Positions 1-9,968 of a stretch of 64,000 nucleotides of DNA are shown here, in pieces (the stretch's first letter is position 1; every line of letters begins with the position of its first letter). The stretch is taken from the NCBI RefSeq assembly GCF_023278565.1, contig NC_064679.1, forward strand, positions 4,898,001-4,962,000. The letters are read 5' to 3'. The stretch comes from Colletotrichum lupini. Its lineage: Eukaryota; Ascomycota; Sordariomycetes; Glomerellales; Glomerellaceae. The notes below the pieces were generated by a model. That model worked only from the letters and a program-made list of their open reading frames with translations, made no database searches and had not been told where the DNA came from. The position numbers were made by a program, and so were the translations under genes.

Positions 1-289
1 ACCTCCTACTAGAATATTCCATTACTTATTAATTATGATATAATTAATAAGCGTATACGTAAGTGAATGCGTAATCGTAGTACGTAATTCCGCCTCGAGT
101 AAATTCCAGATTATTTAGTTACCTTCCAGTACTTTCCATTGCTCACGTAAGCTTATATAAGCAGTATTGCTTACATAATCAATACCTATAATAATCTACA
201 GAAATCGTAGATTAATATGGTATATAGTTTGCTTACGTAATATTGATAATAAGGCGAATAATAAGGTAAACAAAGCTACCTTCGTAACA
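1..289 (-). mobile_element. Partial solo LTR of the 514-bp family, cut by the window edge
   Basis: This is the reverse complement of the first part of a 514-bp LTR-like repeat whose complete copies lie at 1844-2876 (interrupted), 1970-2483 and 45312-45825. It ends at 289 with CGTAACA, the reverse complement of the TGTTACG that starts the other copies. The rest of the copy would lie before the window. The sequence is AT-rich with C-to-T and G-to-A differences from the other copies, as expected of RIP. Confidence 0.75.
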
Positions 290-1843
290 ATTATTAATAA
301 TAGTAATATTAATACGGGTACTATTTTTATACGTTTAGTAACTTCTTCGTACTTAAATATAAAGGGCTTTTATCTAGAGGAGGTACTTCGATTAATAACT
401 AGCTTTTTTAACTTACTTATTATAACTATTATAATACTTATTATAAAGCCCTATAAGTAACTCTTACCTCGGACTTATAGGGGATTAAGTAGGGGAATAA
501 AAGTACTATTATTAATAATAAGCTCTAAGCGTTACTAGAACTAATATAAATAAATCTCTTTTAATAATATTAAAGTACTATCCTTAATATACTACTAAAG
601 AACGTAGTAATAAAGTAGTTTATAAGTAGTTCGAATTAAGTAATATATACACTTTTTTAATAGCTTTTTTAATAAACTTAAATTTAGCTATTTACTTAGC
701 GTACTAAGTCCTTATAAAAGTTACTTAAGGGTATTATAGTATATATACGGACGTACCTTTTTTAAAAATAATTTTATAATAATACTTAATACTTTAGCCT
801 AGTAATAGGTTCAATAAGCGCTAATTATAACTACTTAACCTACTTGAAAAATAATTAATTTATTAAATACGGCTTTAAGGTTACTTATATAATAATAAAC
901 TCGTATTTTAATACTTATATATAAGGATTTAATAATTAATATAGTTAAGTAACTAAAATACCTAATTTAGTTAATTTAAATAAATATAAGTTTCTTATAC
1001 TACGGCTTAAACTAAGTATTAATAACGTAATTAACTACTATTATAAAGTACTTAGTAATTTAAAATTTAAATAATTAGTTATAGTATATAGTTATTAATT
1101 AGTTATAGAGGAGATTACCCTAATTTATAAGGAATTACTAAAAGTAAGAGTTATATATAACTATATTAGTCTTATCCCTCGTAACTAAGCTAAAGTAACG
1201 CCGGGTCCGGGTTAGTATATTAAAGTTAACGTACTAGCGGTAGAGTATATATAGTATTATTTTAAATTAGGTATTATTATTAAGGGTATTAAGTAAAATA
1301 ATTTTAAAATCTATATATATAACTTATAAAAAGGGAATTTCGTAGGCCCGGAATAATACTAATAGCTAATCGATAGCCTAATTATAATTAGCTTCTTTTT
1401 CGTTAAATAAAAAGTAGCTCGTAACTTAAAAAGTATAACTATTATTAATTACTCTATAAATATTAAATAATAGTATATTAAATCGGTTAGTTTTATATAT
1501 AGAATTTATTAATAAAATATCCGGATATTATTAAAGTAAGGAAATCGTAGTAATAAATATAATAAATAAGCTCGTAATATAGCCCGCGTCGTTACGTTAG
1601 AAATAGTATTAATACTTTATTAAATTATATAATTAGTTAAATAACTACTTAATAAGGGTCCTATTACTTAATTCGTTATAGCGGTAAGTAGTTAATATAT
1701 TAAGTATATTACGGGCGACGATGTTATTATAATCGCTACTTTTTAACCACAGGCTCGAAAGGATTTAAATAGGTCGAATGCCCTTATTTTATTAATTAAC
1801 GATTTAGTCCTTCTTACTACGTAGTAGCGCGCGATAGTAATAT
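290..1843 (+). mobile_element. RIP-degraded Fot1/pogo-like DDE transposon remnant (tentative)
   Basis: No open frame survives in this AT-rich stretch. Reading the plus strand around 1,130-1,500 with TAA/TAG read through as former Gln or Trp gives short blocks such as VIYNYISLIPRN and, near 1,310-1,345, IYIYNL followed by KGNFVG. These resemble the 'DNHISRHPEL' and 'YNFDEKGF' blocks of Fot1/pogo-type Tc1-mariner transposases. The resemblance was judged by eye and is weak. The remnant appears to be cut on the right by the solo LTR starting at 1844. The left part (290 to about 1,000) shows nothing recognisable. Confidence 0.38.
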
Positions 1844-2876
1844 TGTTACGAAGGTAACTTTGTTTACCTTATTATTCGCCTTATTATCAATATTACGTAA
1901 GCAAACTATATACTATATTAATCTACGATTTCTGTAGATTATTATAGGTATTGATTATGTAAGCAATACTCTAGCACGTATAGCTTTAACGAGGTAATGC
2001 GGGATATTCTTATAAAGAATATAAAAAGTAAATATTTATATAGAAGCAAGAATATATAAATATAGGGGAAATAAGCGTATATAAAAGAGGTTTTTATAAT
2101 AAAGAGAGTAATATAGTTAAATTACTATATAAGAAGTTGCTTATTTAATAAAAGGTCTAGGTAAGTAAATATACGCCTATATATAGGTATAAAAACCTTC
2201 TACTAGAATATTCTATTGCTTATTAATTATGATATAATTAATAAGCGTATACGTAAGTGAATGCGTAATTATAGTACGTAATTCCGCCTCGAGTAAATTC
2301 TAGATTATTTAGTTACTTTCTAGTACTTTCCATTGCTTACGTAAGCTTATATAAGCAGTATTACTTATATAATTAATCCCTATAATAATCTACAGAAATC
2401 GTAGATTAATATTGTATATAGTTTGCTTACGTAATATTGATAATAAGGCGAATAATAAGGTAAACAAAGTTACCTTCGTAACAAATACTGCTTATATAAG
2501 CTTACGTAAGCAATGGAAAGCACTGGAAGGTAACTGAATAAGCTGGAATTCTCTCGAGGCGGAATTACGTACTACGATTACGTATTTACTTACGTATACG
2601 CTTATTAATTATATCATAATTAATAAGTAATGGAATATTCTAGTAGGAGGTTTTTATGCCTATATATAGGCATATATTTACCTACTTAGACCTTTTATTA
2701 AGTAAGTAACTTCTCATATAGTAATTTAATTATATTACTCTTTTTATTATAAAAACCTCTTTTATATACGCTTATTTCCCCTATATTTATATATTCTTAT
2801 TTCTATATAAATATTTACTTTCTATATTCTTTATAAGAATATCCCGTATTACCTCGTTAAAGCTATACGTATTAGA
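1844..2876 (+). mobile_element. Solo LTR of the 514-bp family, interrupted by a second copy of itself
   Basis: The copy begins TGTTACGAAGG at 1844 and ends CGTATTAGA at 2876. It is flanked by a perfect 5-bp duplication, AATAT, at 1839-1843 and 2877-2881. Removing the inverted copy at 1970-2483 and one 5-bp AATAC duplicate leaves exactly 514 bp, the same length as the two other complete copies. No internal coding region or partner LTR is adjacent, so it is a solo LTR formed by recombination, or a non-autonomous element. It is heavily RIP-mutated. Confidence 0.85.
1970..2483 (-). mobile_element. Solo LTR of the 514-bp family, nested inverted in another copy
   Basis: This 514-bp reverse-complement copy starts TCTAGCACG at 1970 and ends CGTAACA at 2483. 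The perfect target duplication AATAC lies at 1965-1969 and 2484-2488 and belongs to the host LTR, whose sequence continues on both sides. It is therefore a later insertion of the family into one of its own members. Internal palindromic stretches such as the one around 2392-2412 are present in all copies. Confidence 0.87.
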
Positions 2877-2937
2877 AATATATAAAAGCGTTAGTATTAT
2901 TAAATAGTTAGTTATAATAGTTATAGAAGTTATTAAC

Positions 2938-3160
2938 TATTACGGCAGTGGGCACTAGGGCCCTGTGGGCCCTATAGCTCAGCCTTAGGCTGCGAAGCTA
3001 AGCTCTTAGTAGTTACGTAACGAGCTAGACCGCTAGGCCTAAAGGGCTAGCTTACTAACTTTTACTTATTATTCTATTTTTTCTCTCTTTATATTAAGTT
3101 TTTAGTTAATTAAGTTAATATAATAGCGTTTTAACCTACTTTAAGTTCCCTTTTATAATA
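2938..3160 (+). repeat. 5' LTR of the chromovirus
   Basis: The repeat aligns base for base with 9240-9462, almost all differences being C/T or G/A. It begins TATTACGG (presumably TGTTACGG before RIP). Its outer end keeps far more G and C than the matching part of the right LTR, so RIP was weaker at the element's left edge. Confidence 0.83.
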
Positions 3161-3399
3161 CTACTTAATATTACTTAATTAACTATTTTTTAAAAATAGA
3201 ACGATAATATTTTAATTAATTAACTACTTATTATCCTAATTAGCTACCCCTATTAAAAAAGTATATAAAAAAGCTAAGTAATAGTTAACTAAATTAATTA
3301 TATATAAGTAGTATAATTAATACTCCCTAAGTATATACCCCCTTTATTAAATATAATAATTAGAAAATATAACTAAAAAGGCTAAGTCTCTTTTTATAT

Positions 3400-5000
3400 T
3401 AACGGCTTTTAATAAAGTTACTATTTTTATAAGTTTTAATAGAGCGTTATAAGCCCTAATAAAGGCGCTAAGCTCTTAATTATTAACCCTAAGGTTATAC
3501 TATTTAACTAACTAATAGAGCGCTTTTTACTCTCTATTACCTAGGCTAATTACTTAGTATACTTTAATAACGTAGCTAATTAGCTTATTTTACTTATTTA
3601 TATCTATAATAATATCCTTTTTAAAAAAAATACTAAGTAATATATTAACCTCGACTTTATTTAAGAGCTATATTTTAAAAATAATAAAAAGACTTTATTT
3701 AAATAGATCGAATAATAATTAAAAATACGTATTACTTAGTACTAATTAAAGTAAGTCCTGGCCTTTATTATTAGCTAGCTAAGTAATAGTATTAAGTACT
3801 TATATATAATAACTTATAAAAACCTCGACCTTATATATATTATTATTATAAAGCTCCGTATTATAAAAAAAGCCCTTACCCGAGCTTATATTAATAATAT
3901 AATCATAATTAAAAAACTAAAATAGTTAGAGAACGGCTCTTAGGCTAGCTCTATTTAGGATATTATTACCCTTAGTATATTAGAATAATAGCTAATATAC
4001 TTAAAGACGTAGAGTAGCCATAAAATTACTTTAGCCTCGTTTTATCCTATTACTTACGGCTCTTAAAAAATACTTAATATACTTATTTTTATAAATAATA
4101 ATACTAACCTTAAGTTCGACTACTAGCTCTAGTATATTATAAAGCGCTTAGAAAATACTAATTATAATATAAATAAGTACTACTTAGAGTATATTATTAA
4201 TAAGATTAGAAATAGTATTATAGAGTTTATATACTTAAGACTAACTTTTAACGAGATTATTATAGCTAAGTAGCTACTCTACGAGCTTAAGTCGGCTTAT
4301 ACTAACCTAATTATTATAAACAACGCTAGTTATAAACTAAATATACTTATAATTATATTTAAAAACGTTTATTAAAAGCGCTCTATATTTATTAAGCTCG
4401 TGCGTATTAATAAGCTTTTAAAGTTTTAATAAAAGCGCCGTTTTTATAATAAGCTATTTATATATTTTCGTAACTAGGCTATATTAAAATACTTAGATAA
4501 TATAACTACTTTTTAAAAATATACTAAGTACGTTACTTAGCTAGTTAATATAATATAGCCCCCTTTTATAAAGGACCGCTTAGTTAAGGCTTTTAGCTAG
4601 GCCCGCTAGACCTTAAGTAAAAGTAATAAAAATAATAAAAGTAATAAAAATAATAGAAGTACTAAAGGTATTAAATAGAACTAAAGTCGTACTTTTACCT
4701 ATAAGACGATTCCTAAAGCTTTATATTAAAAGCTCAAGGATAATAGCGCTTACTTTATTTATAATAATATTAAATATATTTTTAAAAACTATTTTAAGAA
4801 ACTAAAGATTATTATAGCCGCTATTAACGCTATTATAGGCCTTATTAAAATAGAGTTAGGTTTAAAAAACTAAAACCCTTAGTAAAAATAAACTCTTAAC
4901 TAGGGGATATATATAAAAAGGATAAGAGATTAGTAATTAATTTAGTAAACTTATAGGATTTTATAAGGGGCTAGCCCTTTAAAATAGAGCTTATATTAGT
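3400..5000 (+). pseudogene. Degenerate gag of the chromovirus, with a RIP-converted CCHC zinc knuckle
   Basis: The gag region lies between the left LTR and pol and contains many in-frame stops. At 4751-4792 the frame reads Y-FI-Y-NNIK-Y-IFKN-Y, matching the retroviral-type zinc knuckle C-X2-C-X4-H-X4-C in spacing. All four metal ligands are now tyrosine (codons at 4751, 4760, 4775 and 4790). Cys TGC/TGT to TAC/TAT (G to A) and His CAC/CAT to TAC/TAT (C to T) are exactly RIP changes. The protein would have packaged element RNA. Gag boundaries are approximate. Confidence 0.68.
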
Positions 5001-5867
5001 ATTTAATAAATATAAAATTTACTTAAGAGCTTTATTTAATATAAGAGTTAATAAGTATAAATTTATAAATAACTATATAACCCCTTTATTATAATAGTTT
5101 TATACGGCCCTATTTTATGAATTATAAAACTTAATCCTTATTACCGGGTTTAATAAAGAGCGATTAAATAATATTAGTATAGTATAAACCGCTAATTTAT
5201 ATATTAATTAACGGGTCCTTTTAAAAATACCCCTCTTTTAGCTTAATACGGGCCGCTACGACCTAATTTAAAATAAAAGTAGTTTAAGTATTATAAAATA
5301 AACCTTGATATTCGTTATTAATAACTAATATAGCCTAAGGACTTATTATTATAAAAGACGCCCTTTACTATTATTAGGGATATTAAGGACCTATATACCT
5401 TAGAAGTTATTAATATATAATACTAAATCGACGCTAATTATTAATAAAACATATTTAAAATAAATATAACCCGCTATAACTAAAAGCTTTAGTAATAATA
5501 AATAAAAGGTATATTAATTAGGATATTATTATACTTATTAAAGATAATAGCTTATTAAATATAGTAGTTAAATAAGGCTAAGAATATAAGAAAAATAGAG
5601 CGCGCTCTTAATAATATTAGTATTACCCCTATAGAAAGGGCTAAGTAATAAAAACTATATTTAATAATAATATAAATAGATATTATTTTTATTAATACTC
5701 CCGCTTTTAAAAAGAACTTAAAATAGAACGATATTGAAGTAAGCTCTATATTACTTAATAAGCTTAACTATATTATAAAAAATAAAAAAGAAGAAATAGA
5801 CCCCTTATTTAATAATAACTAGGTTATTTATAACTTTATAATAACGAACTTATTAAAGTATTTTATA

Positions 5868-6055
5868 ATGGATTCGGGATGCGGCCGGCGACAGGACGCC
5901 GATGACTCAGCGACCGGTGCACGGATCGCATTACGAAAGAACTTTCTAAGAAGCAGAGCTCTTACGAAGGACTCTGCAAGCTTTAGTCTTACAATACACC
6001 CATACCTACATTGTAGCCTCGCTAGTTAAGTGCTCATAGCCTAATCTCTTACATA
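5868..6055. mobile_element. Short insertion of normal GC content inside the chromovirus
   Basis: About 188 bp of ordinary composition interrupt the RIP-mutated DNA between gag and the reverse transcriptase. The start (GGATTCGGGATGCGGCCGG, from 5870) and the rest lack RIP-type depletion. The 6-bp direct repeat TTTATA flanks it (5862-5867 and 6056-6061), as a target duplication would. An alternative reading is a solo LTR with TG...CA ends at 5869-6053. Either way it arrived after most RIP or was too short or too rare to be recognised by it. There is no coding capacity. Confidence 0.6.
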
Positions 6056-6099
6056 TTTATAGCCTTAGACCGACGTTTTTAATAAAGTAATTAGTAATA

Positions 6100-7440
6100 T
6101 ATTAGTACTTTATAAGCTATATAACTATAAGATCGAGCTTTTAAATAGTAATAAAGAGAAGCTAACTTATTACCCTTTATATAAGTAGTTAGTACCTAAG
6201 CTAGAGGCTATAAGAGCTTATTTATTAAAATACTTATAAAAGGGATTTATTAAGCTAAGTAATACTCTTTTAATATTATTAATACTATTTATAAAAAGGA
6301 TAATAATAATTTGCGCTTTTACGTTAACTTTTATAAACTTAATAAGGTTATAAAAAAAGACTATTATTTATTATTACTTATTAATAAGACCCTTACGTAG
6401 CTAAGTAAAGTAAAGGTATTTACTAAATTAAATATTAAGTAGGCTTTTTATTATATCCGCTTTAACTTAGTTTTTAAAGATTTAATAACGTTTAAAACTT
6501 ATTACGGGGTATATAAATATAAAATAGTACTTTTTAAGCTTTATAACGGGCCTATTATATATTAATAATATATAAACGAGATATTAATAAAGTACTTAGA
6601 TAACTTTCATATAATATATATAAATGATATCCTAATCTTTTCTAATAACCCCCTTTAGTATTAAAAATATATTACTAAAATACTAAACTACTTATAAAAA
6701 GTAGGTTTATAAGTAGATATTAAAAAGTACGAATTTAGTATTATTTTTATAAAGTACTTAGGCTTCGTAGTTTTAATAAAAAGTATATAACTAAACGAGG
6801 AAAAAGTCTTTATAATTAAAAACTAAAAACTACTTATATTACTTAAGGGTATTTAGTCTTTTTTTAAGTTTTATAACTTTTATAAAAGATTTATAAAAAA
6901 TTACGGCCGCTTAGCTAGGCCCCTTACGAAGCTAATAAATAAGGGAGTTCTTTTTAACTTTAGTACTAATTATAAAACGGCCTTTAAAGTTATAAAATTA
7001 GCGCTAACGTTAATATTTATTTTTTATTATTTTAAGCTAAAGCTATTAATATAGCTAAAAACTAATACTTCTAACTTAGTATATATTAAAGCGCTATTAT
7101 AATAATAAGAAGATAATATGTTATAATACTTAATAACCTTTTATTTAAAAATAATAAGTAGTATAGAGCTTAATTATATTATTTATAATAAAGAGATATT
7201 AATAATAATACTATACTTAGAAAAATAGCGCGCGGAGCTTATAAGTTATAAGTATAAGTTCGACGTTATTATAAATTATTAGCTATTATTATTTTTTATA
7301 ACTAAGCGCCTACTTAACTTATAATAAGCCCGCTAAGCTAGTATATTAGCGGACTTTAATTTTTAAATTTATTATTATTTAAAGAAAGAGAACGTACTAG
7401 CTAATACTTTATTATAAAAATAGAGGATATTTATATTTAG
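6100..7440 (+). pseudogene. Degenerate reverse transcriptase and RNase H of the chromovirus
   Basis: With TAG/TAA stops read through, the plus strand gives the Ty3/gypsy RT blocks in order: PLYKQLVPKLEAIRAYL near 6,170, TKLNIKQAFYYIR near 6,420, and KYLGFVV near 6,755. The catalytic box YIND is at 6617-6628, where the first aspartate of the usual YIDD has become asparagine (GAT to AAT). The RNase H part follows, with NYIIYNKEILIIILYLEKQRAELISYKYKF near 7,170-7,270 and a terminal block near 7,330-7,420 that includes KENVLANTL. The enzyme would copy element RNA to DNA. It is dead through many stops and the lost catalytic aspartate. Confidence 0.85.
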
Positions 7441-7699
7441 TAAGTACTAAAGGAGGCTAATAAGACCTAAGTCCTCTTATTACTAAGACTACTATTCTCT
7501 AATATTATAATAAAATTATAAACGTTATTAAGTACCGTAATTAGTTAATTATAGCTTATGATTAGCTCGCTCTTATTAAAAAACGAGCTCTAGGGGTATT
7601 TATTAAGAAAAAAATTCTAAAGCTTAATAAAAACCTTATTATAGCGTCCCTTATATTAATATAAATATTAGTAACTAAAGGGTATAAGTACTAATTTAT

Positions 7700-9060
7700 T
7701 TAAAATAACGGATTATTAATAATAAATAAGAAGCTCGTAATACCTAAAAAAGAGAACTTTTATATTATAATTATTTATAAGGTTTATAAATAAAAGCTCC
7801 TTACTTACTTAGGGCGTAATAAAGTTATAAAAATAATTAAATAATAATATTATTAGCCGGGCTTAATAATAAATACTTATTAATATATATAGAACTATTA
7901 TACTTATTACTAATTATAAAAGCTATATAATAAGCCCCCGGGGGAGCTAAGGCTACTTCTAGTACTTAACTACCCGTAATAATATACTTTTACTAACTTT
8001 ATAATTATTTTTATCAATTAAAAAGGATTTAATAATATTTAAATAATAATAAACTATTTAAGTAAGAAAATAATATTTATTTTTTATTATAAAACTATTA
8101 TAATAAAAGATATAAGCCGAATGTTTTATAAACGGGTATTACTTATTTTCGGCTTATTAAAGACTATTATATTAGACCGAGGCCCTTAATTTATTTTTAA
8201 CTTTTAGGGGGAGCTTTATAAGATCTACGGGGTTAAGCTATAGTTATTAATAACTAACTACTTTTAAATAAACGGCTAAATAGAAGTACTAAACTAGTAT
8301 ATTTTATAGTAATCAAAACTATTAGTTAATTAATATTAAAATAACTAGAGTAATATACTACTTATAGTTAACTTTACTTATATTACTTAGCTTAGCGAGA
8401 TTATAAAGCTATTATTATATAAAATAGAATTTAGTTATTAGCTACGGCTCTTTTTTAATTAGTTTAAATAAACTTATTAATTCGGCTTTATAAAAAAGAA
8501 GCTAAACCGTACTAATACGTAGTATATAGCCTAAGGGATATATAAGGCCTAGGAGACTACTAGGGATAATATAAAAGTTATTTAAGTATAATATAAGAAG
8601 TATATTAACTATTACTAGCGCCTAAATAACTTAAAGCTAAGAGACTAGGTTTTTATTAATACTTTATATTAAAAATCTATTAACGTAAATAAGCTATAGT
8701 AGCTATAAGCTAGGTTATAGCTTATTATTAATACTAAATAGGGGGGTATATAAATTATAAAACTATTAATAAATAGCTAGGTATACCTAGTTTTCTACTT
8801 AAATAAGCTAAAAAAGGCCGCTAATAACCTACTACCTAAGTAGAACTAAGACCTATTATTACTAATTATTAATAATAATAATAAACTAGAGTACGAAGTC
8901 TTAGAAGTTATTAAATTATACTTATATAAGGGAAAATTATAGTACTAAGTAGATTAAAAAGGGTACGATATAGATCCGATTTAATATAACGTAAAGAGCT
9001 TTAAATATATACTAATAGCGCTCTAAGCGTTTTATTATTAATATATCATTACTAAGGGCT
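7700..9060 (+). pseudogene. Degenerate integrase with C-terminal chromodomain
   Basis: The DDE integrase core is recognisable from LDRGPQF at 8172-8192 (Gln codon now TAA), followed by the 'HPQTDGQTER' counterpart near 8,245-8,300. About 600 bp downstream, near 8,888-9,045, a block reading EYEVLEVIKLYLYKGKLQYQVD, then KGYD, resembles the chromodomain that chromovirus integrases use to target heterochromatin marks. Multiple TAG/TAA stops disrupt the frame. Confidence 0.77.
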
Positions 9061-9223
9061 TATTATAAAACTTAAATATATAAATAAAAGCTATTATAGC
9101 TAGCGATTTATTATTATAGAGGGACGATAATAATATAATAATAATAATTATAATTATAAATTTGCTAAAATAAGGGGTAATTTAGAAGTTTATTTTTTAG
9201 TATTATAAATAGCGCCCTTTAGT

Positions 9224-9236
9224 ATAGAGGGGGGGG
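9224..9236 (+). other. Polypurine tract of the chromovirus
   Basis: The run AGAGGGGGGGG lies just before the right LTR, where plus-strand DNA synthesis of an LTR retrotransposon is primed. It supports the plus-strand orientation and the LTR start near 9240. Confidence 0.7.
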
Positions 9237-9239
9237 TAA

Positions 9240-9462
9240 TATTATAATAATAAGTACTAAGGCCCTATAGGCCCTATAGCTTAGCCTTAAGTTACGAGGC
9301 TAAGCTCTTAGTAATTACGTAACGAGCTAGACTACTAGGCCTAAAAGGCTAGCTTATTAGCTTCTACTTATTATTCTATTTTTTCCCTCTTTATATTAAG
9401 TCTTTAGTTAATTAGGTTAATATAGTAGCGTTCTAACCTACCTCGAGTTCTTTTTTATTATA
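9240..9462 (+). repeat. 3' LTR of the chromovirus
   Basis: Direct repeat of 2938-3160. Its inner (left) part is more RIP-mutated than the left LTR, while its outer part keeps a CTCGAG where the left copy has TTTAAG. The end may extend to TATAACA at 9467. Confidence 0.8.
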
Positions 9463-9918
9463 TAACAATAGGATAAAAGAGCTAATTACTACTCGAAAGG
9501 TTAATAGTAATTTATTAATAATAATTTATAAACGAGGTTAAGGATTGATAACGCTTATTTAGGTAAGTTAACTTTATAAAATATTATTATTTTTAATCGT
9601 AATATAAGCTATAAGTATAATAATAAATAATAGTAATTAGTACCCTAGTAAAGGGCTTATATTAAATAATTTAAATTATAAAACTAGCTTTATAAATAGC
9701 CTTATTAAGTATTACTTTAGCTTTAAATAAGCTAAAGAAGCGCTAGTTATAAAGTAAATAGTTATACTTTACGTAATTATAATCGTTATAATTAACGGTA
9801 TATTAATAAACAAAGGGATCGCTAACTTTACGATTATTTTCTTTTTATAGTATATTAACGTTAAGAATAGCTTTAATTAACGGTAGTAGTGACGGCGAGG
9901 TTAACGAAGTAGTGGTTA
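9463..9918. other. AT-rich RIP-type DNA and boundary of the AT block
   Basis: The segment is AT-rich with no recognisable coding or repeat unit and grades into normal-GC DNA at about 9,880-9,900. It may be a remnant of an older element into which the chromovirus inserted. Confidence 0.5.
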
Positions 9919-9968
9919 TAGGTAGGTAGGTAGGTAAGTAGGTAGGTAAGTAGGTAAGTGGGTGGGTA
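9919..9968. repeat. TAGG/TAAG tetranucleotide microsatellite
   Basis: About twelve imperfect units of TAGG with TAAG variants sit exactly at the border between the AT-rich block and normal-GC DNA. Confidence 0.9.

Larger units (their letters stand above)
2938..9462 (+). mobile_element. Ty3/gypsy chromovirus LTR retrotransposon, RIP-inactivated
   Basis: Direct terminal repeats of about 223 bp (2938-3160 and 9240-9462) bound a 6-kb internal region. On the plus strand it reads gag with a zinc knuckle, then reverse transcriptase, RNase H, integrase and a chromodomain. That order (integrase after RT, with a C-terminal chromodomain) defines Ty3/gypsy chromoviruses. A polypurine tract immediately precedes the right LTR. 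Stops (mainly TAG and TAA) occur throughout and the region is extremely AT-rich with few CpA or TpG dinucleotides, the mark of RIP. A candidate 4-bp target duplication TAAC lies at 2934-2937 and 9463-9466, but the exact right boundary is uncertain by about five bases. A short foreign insertion lies at about 5868-6055. Confidence 0.9.

Noticed and set aside
1..1843. Inverted 514-family copies at 1-289 and 1844 read as terminal inverted repeats of one transposon
   Set aside because: The copy at 1844-2876 has its own AATAT duplication on both sides, so it inserted independently; the inverted arrangement is coincidental.
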